Below, one piece after another: positions 7,890 to 15,297 of a stretch of DNA of 64,000 nt. Position 1 is the stretch's first letter, and every line of letters starts with the position of its first letter. The stretch covers positions 1-64,000 of the forward strand of contig VGBW01000002.1 of assembly GCA_016870365.1 (NCBI GenBank). The letters run 5' to 3'. The notes beneath the pieces are model-generated. The model was not told the origin of the DNA. It did no database searches and saw only the letters and a list, made by a program, of their open reading frames with translations. The stretch is from Actinomycetota bacterium (lineage in GTDB: Bacteria > Actinomycetota > Actinomycetes > Nanopelagicales > Nanopelagicaceae). The translations under genes were made by a program, and so were the position numbers.

Positions 7890-8766
7890 CTAACACCGCT
7901 TTATTTACCCGCGCCTGCAGAAAAAAGAGAATTAGTAACATAACCACCATCGAGATCGCTAGAACCGATCCAAATGGCCAATCCCGCGCCTTTAAAAATT
8001 GATCTCGAATTAGATTTCCTACCATCACAGTTTTGCCACCACCTAGTAGCTCTGGCACAATAAAATTTCCAATACTCGGCACAAAGACAAATATGGCACC
8101 CACCAAGACCCCAGGTAAGGCAAGTGGCAAGGTAATCTGCCGAAATGCTTGGGATGGGCTTGCGCCTAGATTAATCGCCGCCTCTTTCATAGCTGGATCA
8201 ATTCGTACCAGAGCAGAGTAGATCGGCAATATCATCAGCGGCAGGAATGCATATAGCAGACCTAAAATAACTGCCCCTGGCTTATATAAAAACTCCAGCG
8301 GTTGGTTGATTAAACCCGTATTAATTAAGCCCTTATTGAGGAAACCTTGGGTGTTCAGTAGCACAATCCAGGCGTAGGTGCGGATCAAAAAATTAGTCCA
8401 AAATGGCAGCACAATCAAAAGTAAAAAGACATTTTGCCAATTACTTGGTAGCTTAGTAATGGCATAGGCGGTAGGAAAGCCAATCAAAAATGCTAACAGG
8501 GTTGCGGCCGCTGCAATCATTATTGATTCCATCAAAATCCCTACATAAAGTGAATCTAACGCCCGGGTGTAATTTTCTAAGGTAAATATGTACTCCACCC
8601 CGCCGTAGGTGCCACGGGTTAAGAAGGTGTAGAAGAAAATAAAACCAAGGGGAACCAACATGAAGATAGTGATGTAGGCCAGGCCGGGGATCAAGAAGAT
8701 GGAGCGAGAAATAAGAGCGCGACGCTGATTCGCGTCGCGCTCTGTCTTTACTAGCGCCTGCGCCAT
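7873..8766 (-). CDS. ABC transporter permease, PotB-like
   Basis: The 297-residue permease has six predicted spans, beginning LIPGLAYITIFMLVPLGFIFFY at about 24-45. Its coupling loop is EAAINLGASPSQAFRQITLPL (about 195-215). The periplasmic segment YTRALDSLYVGILMESI is also PotB-like. It sits between the binding-protein gene (21 bases upstream) and the PotC-like gene (17-base overlap). The pair defines the translocation pathway, probably for a polyamine or similar small cation. Confidence 0.87.
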   Translation of the reverse strand: MAQALVKTERDANQRRALISRSIFLIPGLAYITIFMLVPLGFIFFYTFLTRGTYGGVEYIFTLENYTRALDSLYVGILMESIMIAAAATLLAFLIGFPTAYAITKLPSNWQNVFLLLIVLPFWTNFLIRTYAWIVLLNTQGFLNKGLINTGLINQPLEFLYKPGAVILGLLYAFLPLMILPIYSALVRIDPAMKEAAINLGASPSQAFRQITLPLALPGVLVGAIFVFVPSIGNFIVPELLGGGKTVMVGNLIRDQFLKARDWPFGSVLAISMVVMLLILFFLQARVNKAVLGEKSG

Positions 8767-8787
8767 CTGCTAAGTAACTTACTTAAA

Positions 8788-9885
8788 TTACTTAGAGGTG
8801 ACTTCTGTTGCTATTCGGGTATATAGAGATGAGGCCTTGCCCAAATCTACTAACCCCTCTTGCTGAAGTAACTCAGCTGGCGAGATGCCCATATTTGGGA
8901 AATCGCCTACTAATGCTGGCAATGATTTTGCCATAGCAGCTTTGTTAGGCACCTTATAAAGAATATTATCGACTACCCAAGAGTGTACATCTACATCATA
9001 GATGTAATTCAGGAAGGCATGAGCTGCCTCTTTATTCTTAGATGTCTTTAGTACCACCATGGTGTCGGCCCAAAGATCTGAGCCCTCCTTGGGCACTATG
9101 AACTTAATATTCTTATTTTTGGCAATGCCATAGTTGCACCAGCCATCCCAGGCTTCAACCATTACCGCTTCCCCAGAGACTAATCTCTCGTAAAATGTGG
9201 TGTCATCATAAGCTAGCAGGTTCGCTTTAGCTTTGATTAATAGATCCTTCACCTTACCCATCTCGGTCTCATCTTGAGTATTGGCGGAGTAACCCAGTGC
9301 TTTCTGAGCTGGCAACATTAACCAGCGCTCAGTAGCGAGCATGGTGATCTTACCTTTATATTTTGGTTTAGGGGTGAGTAGATCATTCCAACTAGTTGGC
9401 TCATCACCCTTCATTAAGTCTGATCGATAGCAGATACCTGTGGTTCCCCAAGCGTAAGGAAGTGAGTACTTAGCGCCTTGATCGTAGGAGAGCTGCTCCG
9501 CCTCTTTAATTAAGTTACTTGAGTTTGGAATCAAAGATTTATCTAAGTTTTCTAATAAGCCTTGGGCTGCCAGTGCCTGGGCAAATTGACCAGAGACAAA
9601 TGCCACATCGATTCCAGAATCACCACCGGCAGTTAATTTAGCCATCACCTCTTCATTGGTGGCGTGGTTAGTAATGGTCACCTTAGTGCCATACTTTTCT
9701 TCAAACTTAGCTGCAATATCCTCCGGGTAGTAAGCTGCCCAAATACTAACCGTAAGTGTTTGCTTTGACAGATCAGCATTAGGATCTAGAGCAGAGGAGT
9801 CAGAATCAGAGCCGCTACAAGCAGATAATCCAAAAAGTAATAGTGCCGCAAAACTACTTACTGTTACCTTTCGTGTCATTCTCAT
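8788..9885 (-). CDS. Lipoprotein substrate-binding protein, PotD-like
   Basis: This is the extracytoplasmic receptor of the importer. Its 365 residues begin with a lipoprotein signal ending LSAC (lipobox, Cys about 23), a Ser/Asp linker, and then a PotD-type fold: TLTVSIWAAYYPEDIAAKFEEKYG, NEEVMAKLTAG, LPYAWGTTGICYRSD and a late AHAFLNYIYD. PotD-like proteins bind spermidine or putrescine between two lobes through acidic and aromatic residues, but specificity cannot be read here. AGGAG lies just upstream of the ATG. It is first in the operon and divergent from the glycosyltransferase operon, with a palindrome between the two. Confidence 0.87.
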   Translation of the reverse strand: MRMTRKVTVSSFAALLLFGLSACSGSDSDSSALDPNADLSKQTLTVSIWAAYYPEDIAAKFEEKYGTKVTITNHATNEEVMAKLTAGGDSGIDVAFVSGQFAQALAAQGLLENLDKSLIPNSSNLIKEAEQLSYDQGAKYSLPYAWGTTGICYRSDLMKGDEPTSWNDLLTPKPKYKGKITMLATERWLMLPAQKALGYSANTQDETEMGKVKDLLIKAKANLLAYDDTTFYERLVSGEAVMVEAWDGWCNYGIAKNKNIKFIVPKEGSDLWADTMVVLKTSKNKEAAHAFLNYIYDVDVHSWVVDNILYKVPNKAAMAKSLPALVGDFPNMGISPAELLQQEGLVDLGKASSLYTRIATEVTSK

Positions 9886-9904
9886 AAAGTTCTCCTAAAT
9901 TATC

Positions 9905-9921
9905 CCCCCAAAATTTGGGGG
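9905..9921. promoter_or_regulatory. Palindrome between divergent operons, operator candidate
   Basis: CCCCCAAAATTTGGGGG consists of two perfect 8-base arms around one base. It lies 20 bases upstream of the PotD-like start and 12 bases before a TATAAT facing the glycosyltransferase operon. The placement suits a dimeric repressor controlling both directions. No regulator gene is nearby. Confidence 0.5.
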
Positions 9922-9932
9922 TGAGTTACCCT

Positions 9933-9938
9933 TATAAT
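9933..9938 (+). promoter_or_regulatory. -10 element TATAAT for the glycosyltransferase operon
   Basis: A perfect TATAAT lies within TTACCCTTATAATAGAG. No good -35 is visible, since the palindrome occupies that position. It implies a transcript start near 9945, so translation of the downstream gene must begin after that, which rules out the TTG at 9915. Confidence 0.45.
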
Positions 9939-10025
9939 AGAGAAGTATTTGCTATCCATCCAGAGGTTTTAACTTTTGGCCGGTTAAATATTTACATCTT
10001 CACTAGGATGGTGTTTGATAAAGCC

Positions 10026-11333
10026 ATGGCTGGGCAAAGATTCACCATTCTTTTCATGCCTGAATCTGCTTACGGACCAACTAATCAATGCATTGGAATT
10101 GGCTACCGATTGCTCAAAGCAGGTCATCGGGTGGTATTTGCTGCCGAGGCATCTTGGGCTGGCAAATTAACCGCACTTGGCTTTGAGGAGGATTTGGTAG
10201 ATCTAGCCCCACCAGCACCAGCTGATACTAACGCCGATCCGGGACAGTTCTGGACCGATTTTATTCGCAATACCTCACCAGAGTTTAGAAAGCCAACTAT
10301 TGTCCAATTAGAAACCTTTATTAAACCAACCTGGCAGGCGTTAATTGATGGTGCCATCTACTGTCAACCGCAATTACAACAGATCATTAGTCGAGTAAAT
10401 CCCGATGTAATTGTGGAGGATAATGTGGTGGCATTTCCAGCGCTATTAACCGCCGGAAAACCATTTATTCGCATCGTCTCCTGTAATCCGCTTGAGATGA
10501 AGGGTGAGAATGTTGCCCCAACTTTTTCTGGATACGCTGCCAACGATCGAAATAATTGGCAGGAGTTTAGAGACGAGTATAAACGTACTCATTATCAGAT
10601 GTGGCAGGATTTCAACACTTGGGTACAGGGCCAAGGAGCACCAGCCCTTGCTGAGTTGGAATTTGTTCATGAATCCAGAGATGCAAATCTCTACCTCTTT
10701 CCCGAAGTTGCCGATTACGTTAAAGAGCGACCTCTAGCTTCATCTTGGATCCGAATGGATTCCAGCGTGCGCGAGACTGATGGTAAGTATGAGATTCCAA
10801 GTACGGTCGTAAATCGCCCTAATGACGCTAGATTGATTTACCTCTCCTTAGGTTCATTGGGTTCAGCTGATGTGGGATTAATGAACCGACTTACGGAGGT
10901 CTTAGGTAGAACTAAACACCGCTATATCGTAAGTATGGGCCCACAGCATGAGCAAATTAATCTGCCAGCAAATATGGTGGGCTCACAATTCCTACCCCAA
11001 ACAAAAATCATCCCACAGGTAGATTTAGTAATTACCCATGGTGGTAATAACACCACTACCGAAGCCTTACACTTTGGTAAACCGATGATTTTATTACCAT
11101 TATTTTGGGACCAATATGACAACGCGCAACGGATGCATGAACTGGGCTTTGGTATCAGACTTGCTACTTACAGCTTTACCGATGATCAAATGCACTCGGC
11201 CATGTCAGCACTACTAACAGATCTAGCTTTGCATAAAAAGATGCAAGAAAATGCCAAACTTATTCAAAGCCGGGATGGCTTAGGGGTAGCAGCAGCCGTG
11301 ATTGAAAAAGTAGCAAATAAATATAAATCCTAA
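10026..11333 (+). CDS. GT1-family (UGT/MGT-like) glycosyltransferase
   Basis: From ATG 10026 (MAGQRFTILFMP) the protein has 435 residues in the GT-B fold. The N-terminal lobe has a first strand plus a Gly-rich turn (TNQCIGIGYRLLKAGHRVVF). The C-terminal nucleotide-sugar lobe shows LIYLSLGSLGSADVG, the donor-site box VDLVITHGGNNTTTEALHFGKP and LPLFWDQYDNAQRM, all typical of macrolide and sterol-type glycosyltransferases. It would move a sugar from a nucleotide donor to a small acceptor. An ATG at 10008 is an alternative start and neither has a strong Shine-Dalgarno. It is first in a tight three-gene operon with a sugar kinase and a SIS protein. Confidence 0.8.
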   Translation: MAGQRFTILFMPESAYGPTNQCIGIGYRLLKAGHRVVFAAEASWAGKLTALGFEEDLVDLAPPAPADTNADPGQFWTDFIRNTSPEFRKPTIVQLETFIKPTWQALIDGAIYCQPQLQQIISRVNPDVIVEDNVVAFPALLTAGKPFIRIVSCNPLEMKGENVAPTFSGYAANDRNNWQEFRDEYKRTHYQMWQDFNTWVQGQGAPALAELEFVHESRDANLYLFPEVADYVKERPLASSWIRMDSSVRETDGKYEIPSTVVNRPNDARLIYLSLGSLGSADVGLMNRLTEVLGRTKHRYIVSMGPQHEQINLPANMVGSQFLPQTKIIPQVDLVITHGGNNTTTEALHFGKPMILLPLFWDQYDNAQRMHELGFGIRLATYSFTDDQMHSAMSALLTDLALHKKMQENAKLIQSRDGLGVAAAVIEKVANKYKS

Positions 11334-11335
11334 AT

Positions 11336-12334
11336 ATGCACCTGACAGCTGCTGCGTGCAAACAACTTCTACCCCCTACTCGTCAAGATTTGATTAAATG
11401 CGACTCAAATCAGGTCTTTGATTTCAAGATTGATGACGCCTCTGGTGTACTGATTTTTGAATCGGATGAACAATTTTTTATTGCTCCATATGTCAAAGGT
11501 TTAGATTATCAACGAGCCCAAGCGGCAGATGGAGTAAGCGCCAAATTACTTAGTAATCCCCTCCCAGCTGGCCTATCCTCTACCTTTCAAGCCGGCGATT
11601 ATAAAAAGGAGCGAATGATTACGGCCGAACAAAGTAATCAATCAATTGTAGTTGATGATCAGGTCATAGTTAAGTGGCAATTAGTAGCCAAAGAATCGGT
11701 GGATGCTAGAAAGCAGGAGTTACTTAGTAGAAATGGTTTTACCTACCTACCTAAGTTATTAGGAAATATTTACTGGGATACGAGATTAATTGCCAGCGTA
11801 AATAAGTATATTCCAGGTGCGCAAGATGGTTGGAAATGGTGTGTGGACCTGGCAAAAGATGGTGATGCGGGCAGGTGGGTAGAGAATTTGGCACTTCTTA
11901 CCAAGCAGATGCATGAATCTCTAGATGGTTTAACACATGGAGATCTTCATGTAGGTCAAATTCTAAAAACAGATGATTCCGACATGCTTTGGGTAATTGA
12001 TTTTGAGGGCGATCCGTTAGGCATCATTGATGATGAACTGGACCAATTACGAGATATCGCCAGCATGTGTGTCTCATTTTTTCATGTCGGGGCGGTAGCA
12101 ATCAAATATGGCTCAAATACCACCATGATCAAGGAATGGATAATCGCTACGCAAGATAAATTTTTGGCAGCTTATTTTGGAGGGAAAAGATTTGATCTAA
12201 GCCAATTACAGCAAAAAATGCGGGTACTTGAAGACAGAGAGTTAGAGTATGCCAACAAATTTTTGAATTATTGGCGTTATGCACCCGAATTTGCGATCGG
12301 CTATATGCAAGAGTTGGGCTATGGATCCAATTAA
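11336..12334 (+). CDS. Maltokinase-like sugar/aminosugar kinase
   Basis: The 332-residue protein has the eukaryotic-like kinase fold of maltokinases and aminoglycoside phosphotransferases. The C-lobe catalytic loop is LTHGDLHVGQILKT (about 200-213) with Asp as base. The metal-binding box is WVIDFEGDP (about 222-230), the maltokinase form of DxD/DFG, and LRDIASM follows. The N-terminal 90 residues resemble the maltokinase cap more than an aminoglycoside kinase. Maltokinase-like glucosamine kinases are known in Actinobacteria, and a SIS-domain partner fits an amino sugar. It starts 3 bases after the glycosyltransferase stop. Substrate is inferred, not shown. Confidence 0.68.
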   Translation: MHLTAAACKQLLPPTRQDLIKCDSNQVFDFKIDDASGVLIFESDEQFFIAPYVKGLDYQRAQAADGVSAKLLSNPLPAGLSSTFQAGDYKKERMITAEQSNQSIVVDDQVIVKWQLVAKESVDARKQELLSRNGFTYLPKLLGNIYWDTRLIASVNKYIPGAQDGWKWCVDLAKDGDAGRWVENLALLTKQMHESLDGLTHGDLHVGQILKTDDSDMLWVIDFEGDPLGIIDDELDQLRDIASMCVSFFHVGAVAIKYGSNTTMIKEWIIATQDKFLAAYFGGKRFDLSQLQQKMRVLEDRELEYANKFLNYWRYAPEFAIGYMQELGYGSN

Positions 12335-13259
12335 GTTTGGCGAGGACTTAGCTAGAAAAGCTGAATTAACTTATCTTCTTGCAACGAAAGAGTTTGATTG
12401 GCCAGATTTATCTGGCCAATCGTTAGTATTTATCGGCATGGGTTCCTCATCTTATGCTGCACAAGCCATTGTAAATCGATTACAAAATTTAGGTCATAAT
12501 TCAATTTTTTCATTAGCTAGTAATCCATTTCCACCTAAATCTTCAGACGATAAAACACTAATTGCGATCTCGGCGACTGGTAGCTCCATTGAAACAGAAA
12601 CTGCTTTTGATAATGCAACTGGATTTAGATCTAAGATATGGCTGACAAATTCGCTAAAGAGACCAAAAGATTCGGTAGCAATGCAAGCTGGAATAGAGCG
12701 TGGTGAAGTCGCTTCCTTAACCTATTTAGCCACCCATATGGCGCTACTTAGATTATGTGAGCAATTGGGTTATATAAGTAATCTTGAACGCTCTTTTTTG
12801 CTAGCAGCAGAGGCGATCTCTGATATCTATGATCGCAAAGAGCAGTGGCTACCACAATTAGTCGAGCATATTTCCTCACCTTTTGGTACTTTTTTTATTG
12901 CTCCTAGTGATCGAATTTGCAGTGCCCAGCAAAGTGCGTTAATGATGCGCGAGTGCCCAAGACTGCCAGCATTCGCATGTGAAACTGGCGATTGGGCTCA
13001 TGTTGATGTCTACCTTACTAAAACATTAGATTATCGAGCAGTTCTATTTCCTGGCTCTGTTTGGGAAGATCAATTCTTCAACTGGACTAGGCAGCGAGAG
13101 GCAAAGGTGGTTACTATCGGATTTGAGCATCAATCCGCCGCCACCGCTCTGCGGTATAAGAATGATGCAGATGCCATAGTGCAGTTATTGGCCGAGGTGA
13201 CCTTTTTCGAAGTGCTAGCCCAAAAGATTTGGCAATCTCTAGTTGATCAAGCGCACTAA
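12321..13259 (+). CDS. SIS-domain sugar isomerase/deaminase-like protein
   Basis: From ATG 12321, overlapping the kinase stop by 14 bases, the protein has 312 residues with two SIS lobes like the isomerase half of GlmS. Lobe one has FIGMGSSSYAAQAIVNRL (about 37-54) and LIAISATGSSIETETA, the Ser/Thr-rich phosphosugar loop. Lobe two begins near 180 and has SAQQSALMMRECPRLPAFACETGDWAHVDVY, where GlmS relatives keep a Glu near the sugar phosphate. The protein lacks the glutaminase domain, so it may isomerise or deaminate an aminosugar phosphate. With the kinase and glycosyltransferase it suggests a small aminosugar-glycoside pathway. Confidence 0.72.
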   Translation: MDPIKFGEDLARKAELTYLLATKEFDWPDLSGQSLVFIGMGSSSYAAQAIVNRLQNLGHNSIFSLASNPFPPKSSDDKTLIAISATGSSIETETAFDNATGFRSKIWLTNSLKRPKDSVAMQAGIERGEVASLTYLATHMALLRLCEQLGYISNLERSFLLAAEAISDIYDRKEQWLPQLVEHISSPFGTFFIAPSDRICSAQQSALMMRECPRLPAFACETGDWAHVDVYLTKTLDYRAVLFPGSVWEDQFFNWTRQREAKVVTIGFEHQSAATALRYKNDADAIVQLLAEVTFFEVLAQKIWQSLVDQAH

Positions 13260-13261
13260 AT

Positions 13262-13376
13262 TCAACTGCTCTCCTCCGTAATTGAGTTCCCCCCATCAAC
13301 CACAATTGCCTGCCCAGTTAGGTAGGCAGCAGCTGGTGAGGATAGGTAGAGGGTGAGGGATGCGATCTCAGGCCAT
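13262..13376 (-). pseudogene. C-terminal remnant of an SDR
   Basis: The reverse strand reads PEIASLTLYLSSPAAAYLTGQAIVVDGGNS and ends TEESS-stop at 13262. This is the standard last 40 residues of a short-chain dehydrogenase (ASxxTGQxxxVDGG). The rest of the gene is gone: upstream of about 13376 the similarity stops. Another SDR of the same strand survives at 15.3 kb. The remnant shows that the gap between the SIS gene and the amidotransferase gene is a deletion scar. Confidence 0.75.
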
Positions 13377-13404
13377 AAGTAAACAAATGGGTAAGAAATA
13401 AGCA

Positions 13405-13448
13405 AGAAAAGTTAAGGGGGCAGCTAGAAGCTGGCCCCTTAACTTTTT
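13405..13448. terminator. Bidirectional intrinsic terminator
   Basis: AAGTTAAGGGG..GCAGC and GCTGGCCCCTTAACTT form a long hairpin around TAGAA, flanked by an A-run on the left and TTTTT on the right. It can stop transcripts from either side. It now ends the SIS operon and isolates the amidotransferase gene. Confidence 0.85.
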
Positions 13449-13478
13449 GTCTTCAAATCACTTAAGACTAAAATAGAA

Positions 13479-13484
13479 TAAGGT
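13479..13484 (+). promoter_or_regulatory. Leaderless-type -10 element TAAGGT
   Basis: TAAGGT sits 6 bases before the ATG at 13491, and there is no Shine-Dalgarno. This is the spacing expected for a leaderless transcript starting at or near the A of the start codon, common in Actinobacteria. TAGAAT at 13474-13479 is an overlapping alternative. Confidence 0.5.
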
Positions 13485-13490
13485 TTACCT

Positions 13491-14231
13491 ATGTGTCGAC
13501 TCCTTGGCTACTCATCGAACACCCCCACTACATTTAGTGAGGCTGTGGGGAAGAATTTTCAAGAGTTTGTATCCCTTGCCAATGATCACTGTGATGGTTG
13601 GGGTATTGCTACCACCGATAATAGAAGAGCAGATCTCTACAAAGAGCCAGTTGCTGCAACTAAGAGTTCACACTTTAGAGAGCAACTAGAAAAACGCAAA
13701 TCGAATGCTGCCATATTACACTTTCGCTGGGCAACAGAGGGCATGCCAGTTAATGAAAACAACACCCACCCATTCACCTACCAAGATATAGCCTTTATTC
13801 ACAATGGTTCTATTACTCCCGCAACAACATTAGATCCATTAATAGATAAGAAGTATCTGCAAATAGCCAAGGGCACAACCGACTCAGAGCGATACTTTCT
13901 CTATCTGCTTACCCAAATAGAAAAGCATGGCTTTATTGAAGGTATTAATGCAGGCCTTTCCTATATTAAAGATAATTGCACATACTCCTCCATGAATATG
14001 ATGATTATTAATGATCAAACCTTTATGGCAGCTTGTATCTATAACCAAGATAAGATCCCGGATAGATTCAAGGCCTCCCCTGATTACTACCATCTCAAAT
14101 ACACAACCCGTTATGGCCAGGTGGTTGTGGCATCTAGCGGTTGGGATCAAGAAGGGTGGCAAGAGCTCCCAAACGGGAGTGTGTTAGTGGTGGATAGGGA
14201 ACTACAAAAAGATTTCCTCACAAGGCTTTAG
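13491..14231 (+). CDS. Class II glutamine amidotransferase (YafJ/EgtC-like)
   Basis: The 246-residue protein starts MCRLLGYSS, so Cys2 becomes the N-terminal nucleophile after Met removal. Other class II features follow: CDGWGIAT (about 40-50), LHFRWATEG (about 74-82), NTHPF and FIHNGSI (about 103-109). It is a free-standing Ntn glutaminase that releases ammonia from glutamine or cleaves a gamma-glutamyl amide, as EgtC does. No ergothioneine genes are nearby. It stands alone between a terminator and a tRNA-like repeat, and its partner is unknown. Confidence 0.8.
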   Translation: MCRLLGYSSNTPTTFSEAVGKNFQEFVSLANDHCDGWGIATTDNRRADLYKEPVAATKSSHFREQLEKRKSNAAILHFRWATEGMPVNENNTHPFTYQDIAFIHNGSITPATTLDPLIDKKYLQIAKGTTDSERYFLYLLTQIEKHGFIEGINAGLSYIKDNCTYSSMNMMIINDQTFMAACIYNQDKIPDRFKASPDYYHLKYTTRYGQVVVASSGWDQEGWQELPNGSVLVVDRELQKDFLTRL

Positions 14232-14367
14232 TTCACTTTGAAGATTGAGATATCCACTCTTAAGTTAAAGACTCTGCTTGCCTGATAACAAGATCAACAG
14301 TTGCTCTCAGAAAAGTCAGGTAAGTAGCTCTGAATCCTTCAAGCACTTCAACTCACACGTGAAACCA

Positions 14368-14413
14368 GCGGGTTGTGAGGGGATCGAACCCTCGACCCGG
14401 TGATTAAGAGCTA
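14368..14413 (-). repeat. 3' half of tRNA-Lys(CTT), direct repeat of 1938-1983
   Basis: The 46 bases match 1938-1983 with four differences and lie in the same orientation. They cover the anticodon loop, the variable loop, the T arm and the 3' acceptor strand of a tRNA-Lys; here the anticodon is the proper CTT. The 5' half is missing. The sequence to its right is instead the end of a membrane protein gene, so no cloverleaf can form. Partial tRNA copies of this kind are usually attachment-site duplicates left by integrative elements. Confidence 0.75.
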
Positions 14414-14418
14414 ACGGA

Positions 14419-14769
14419 TTACCAAACCACCGCTATAGCAATATTGCTTATCGATAGCGCCACCATTGCTAACCAGGCGCTCTTGGGTAGTTTTGGTTTC
14501 TTTACATTGATGTAGCCAATAATCAATATGGCCACCAAGATATTGCTCTTTACCCAAATCTTTACATTATCTATTGCTTCATATTGATCTGGGTAGCTAT
14601 CAACTAGGGAGTATCTGATTCCTACTAGGCCTAGCCCTGTTACTAGAGCAAGAAGGCTCGAGTGAAGTACTCCTTTATTGAGCTTTGCTGGGGAGGCAAG
14701 TAGGCCTCCTAGAACTCCTGCCATAGCGATCAAATGCAGGATTAAGAGCAGGTTCCTGGTGATTTCCAT
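14419..14769 (-). CDS. Small integral membrane protein
   Basis: From ATG 14769 (AGGG eight bases upstream) the protein has 116 residues and four hydrophobic segments: about 5-25, 36-55, 70-90 and 97-115. The first contains ILHLIAMAGVLGG. Its stop codon lies a few bases from the tRNA-Lys fragment, so the 3' end marks an element junction. No enzymatic motif is visible and the function is unknown. The frame is open further upstream to 15063 in sequence that looks like part of a different gene. Confidence 0.6.
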   Translation of the reverse strand: MEITRNLLLILHLIAMAGVLGGLLASPAKLNKGVLHSSLLALVTGLGLVGIRYSLVDSYPDQYEAIDNVKIWVKSNILVAILIIGYINVKKPKLPKSAWLAMVALSISNIAIAVVW

Positions 14770-14829
14770 GGCCATAACCCTAGACCTATACCAGGGAGAA
14801 GTCTTCATCGCTGAGCAATAAATCCTCAC

Positions 14830-15063
14830 CAAAATTGTTGATATTGCTTCAATTAAGGGCTGAGCGCGGGCAGGATTACGAGTTTGCCTAAGATCATGAG
14901 GGTTGGCAAACTTTTGGCTCTCAGCAAAATCTAAGGTTAGTTGATCATTCTCGTAGGCATCCAGTTGGGCATCAAGGAAGGTTAACCAAGCAATTCGATC
15001 CTTTTCAAGAAGTATATCTGGTACTTCATTCCAACGAAGCTTTAGTTGTGAAAGCGCTACACT
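14830..15063 (-). pseudogene. Start-less coding remnant, possibly DnaX C-terminal-like
   Basis: The minus frame from 15063 reads SQLKLRWNEVPDILLEKDRIAWLTFLDAQLDAYENDQLTLDFAESQKF in pieces and continues LRQTRNPARAQPLIEAI. The pattern of LxxxWxEV...R.AW......LTLDF resembles the small C-terminal domain of DNA polymerase III gamma/tau and related proteins. It has a stop immediately upstream at 15064-15066 and no start codon before the TTG near 14830, so it is a gene fragment fused in frame to the membrane protein region. Assignment is tentative. Confidence 0.4.
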
Positions 15064-15098
15064 CTAAATCAATATGCCATAAACAATCATAGGAATTA

Positions 15099-15206
15099 TT
15101 AGAGCCACTTTTTAGCCATACCTTGAAGTAAGATATTTGAAATCTTTGGAATAAATGTGGCAATAGATACTAAAGATCCAACCGTAATTAACACTGAGCT
15201 TGTGGG
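15099..15206 (-). pseudogene. C-terminal remnant of a membrane protein
   Basis: A minus frame reads TSSVLITVGSLVSIATF followed by PKISNILLQGMAKKWL-stop. It is hydrophobic, has a typical positively charged end and is preceded directly by a stop codon. It looks like the tail of a transporter permease, family unknown. A further AT-rich 90 bases to 15297 hold nothing I recognise. Confidence 0.35.
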
Positions 15207-15297
15207 TTAATTACCCTCATTTCCTGTTTGCTACCTGAGATCTATATATCCCATAGCAGTAGGGCATATGAGCCAAATCTGTAGTTGTTTAAGGGAT

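Noticed and set aside
9915-10025. N-terminal extension of the glycosyltransferase from TTG 9915
   Set aside because: It would translate through the palindrome and the TATAAT promoter element; the family fold starts near MAGQRFTILF.
1938-14413. A single intact integrative element between the two tRNA-like repeats
   Set aside because: The complete tRNA copy and the half copy are on the wrong sides for one insertion, and no intact integrase lies inside.
14368-14441. Second tRNA-Lys gene
   Set aside because: Only the 3' half is present; the 5' side is the end of a membrane protein gene and cannot pair with the acceptor strand.
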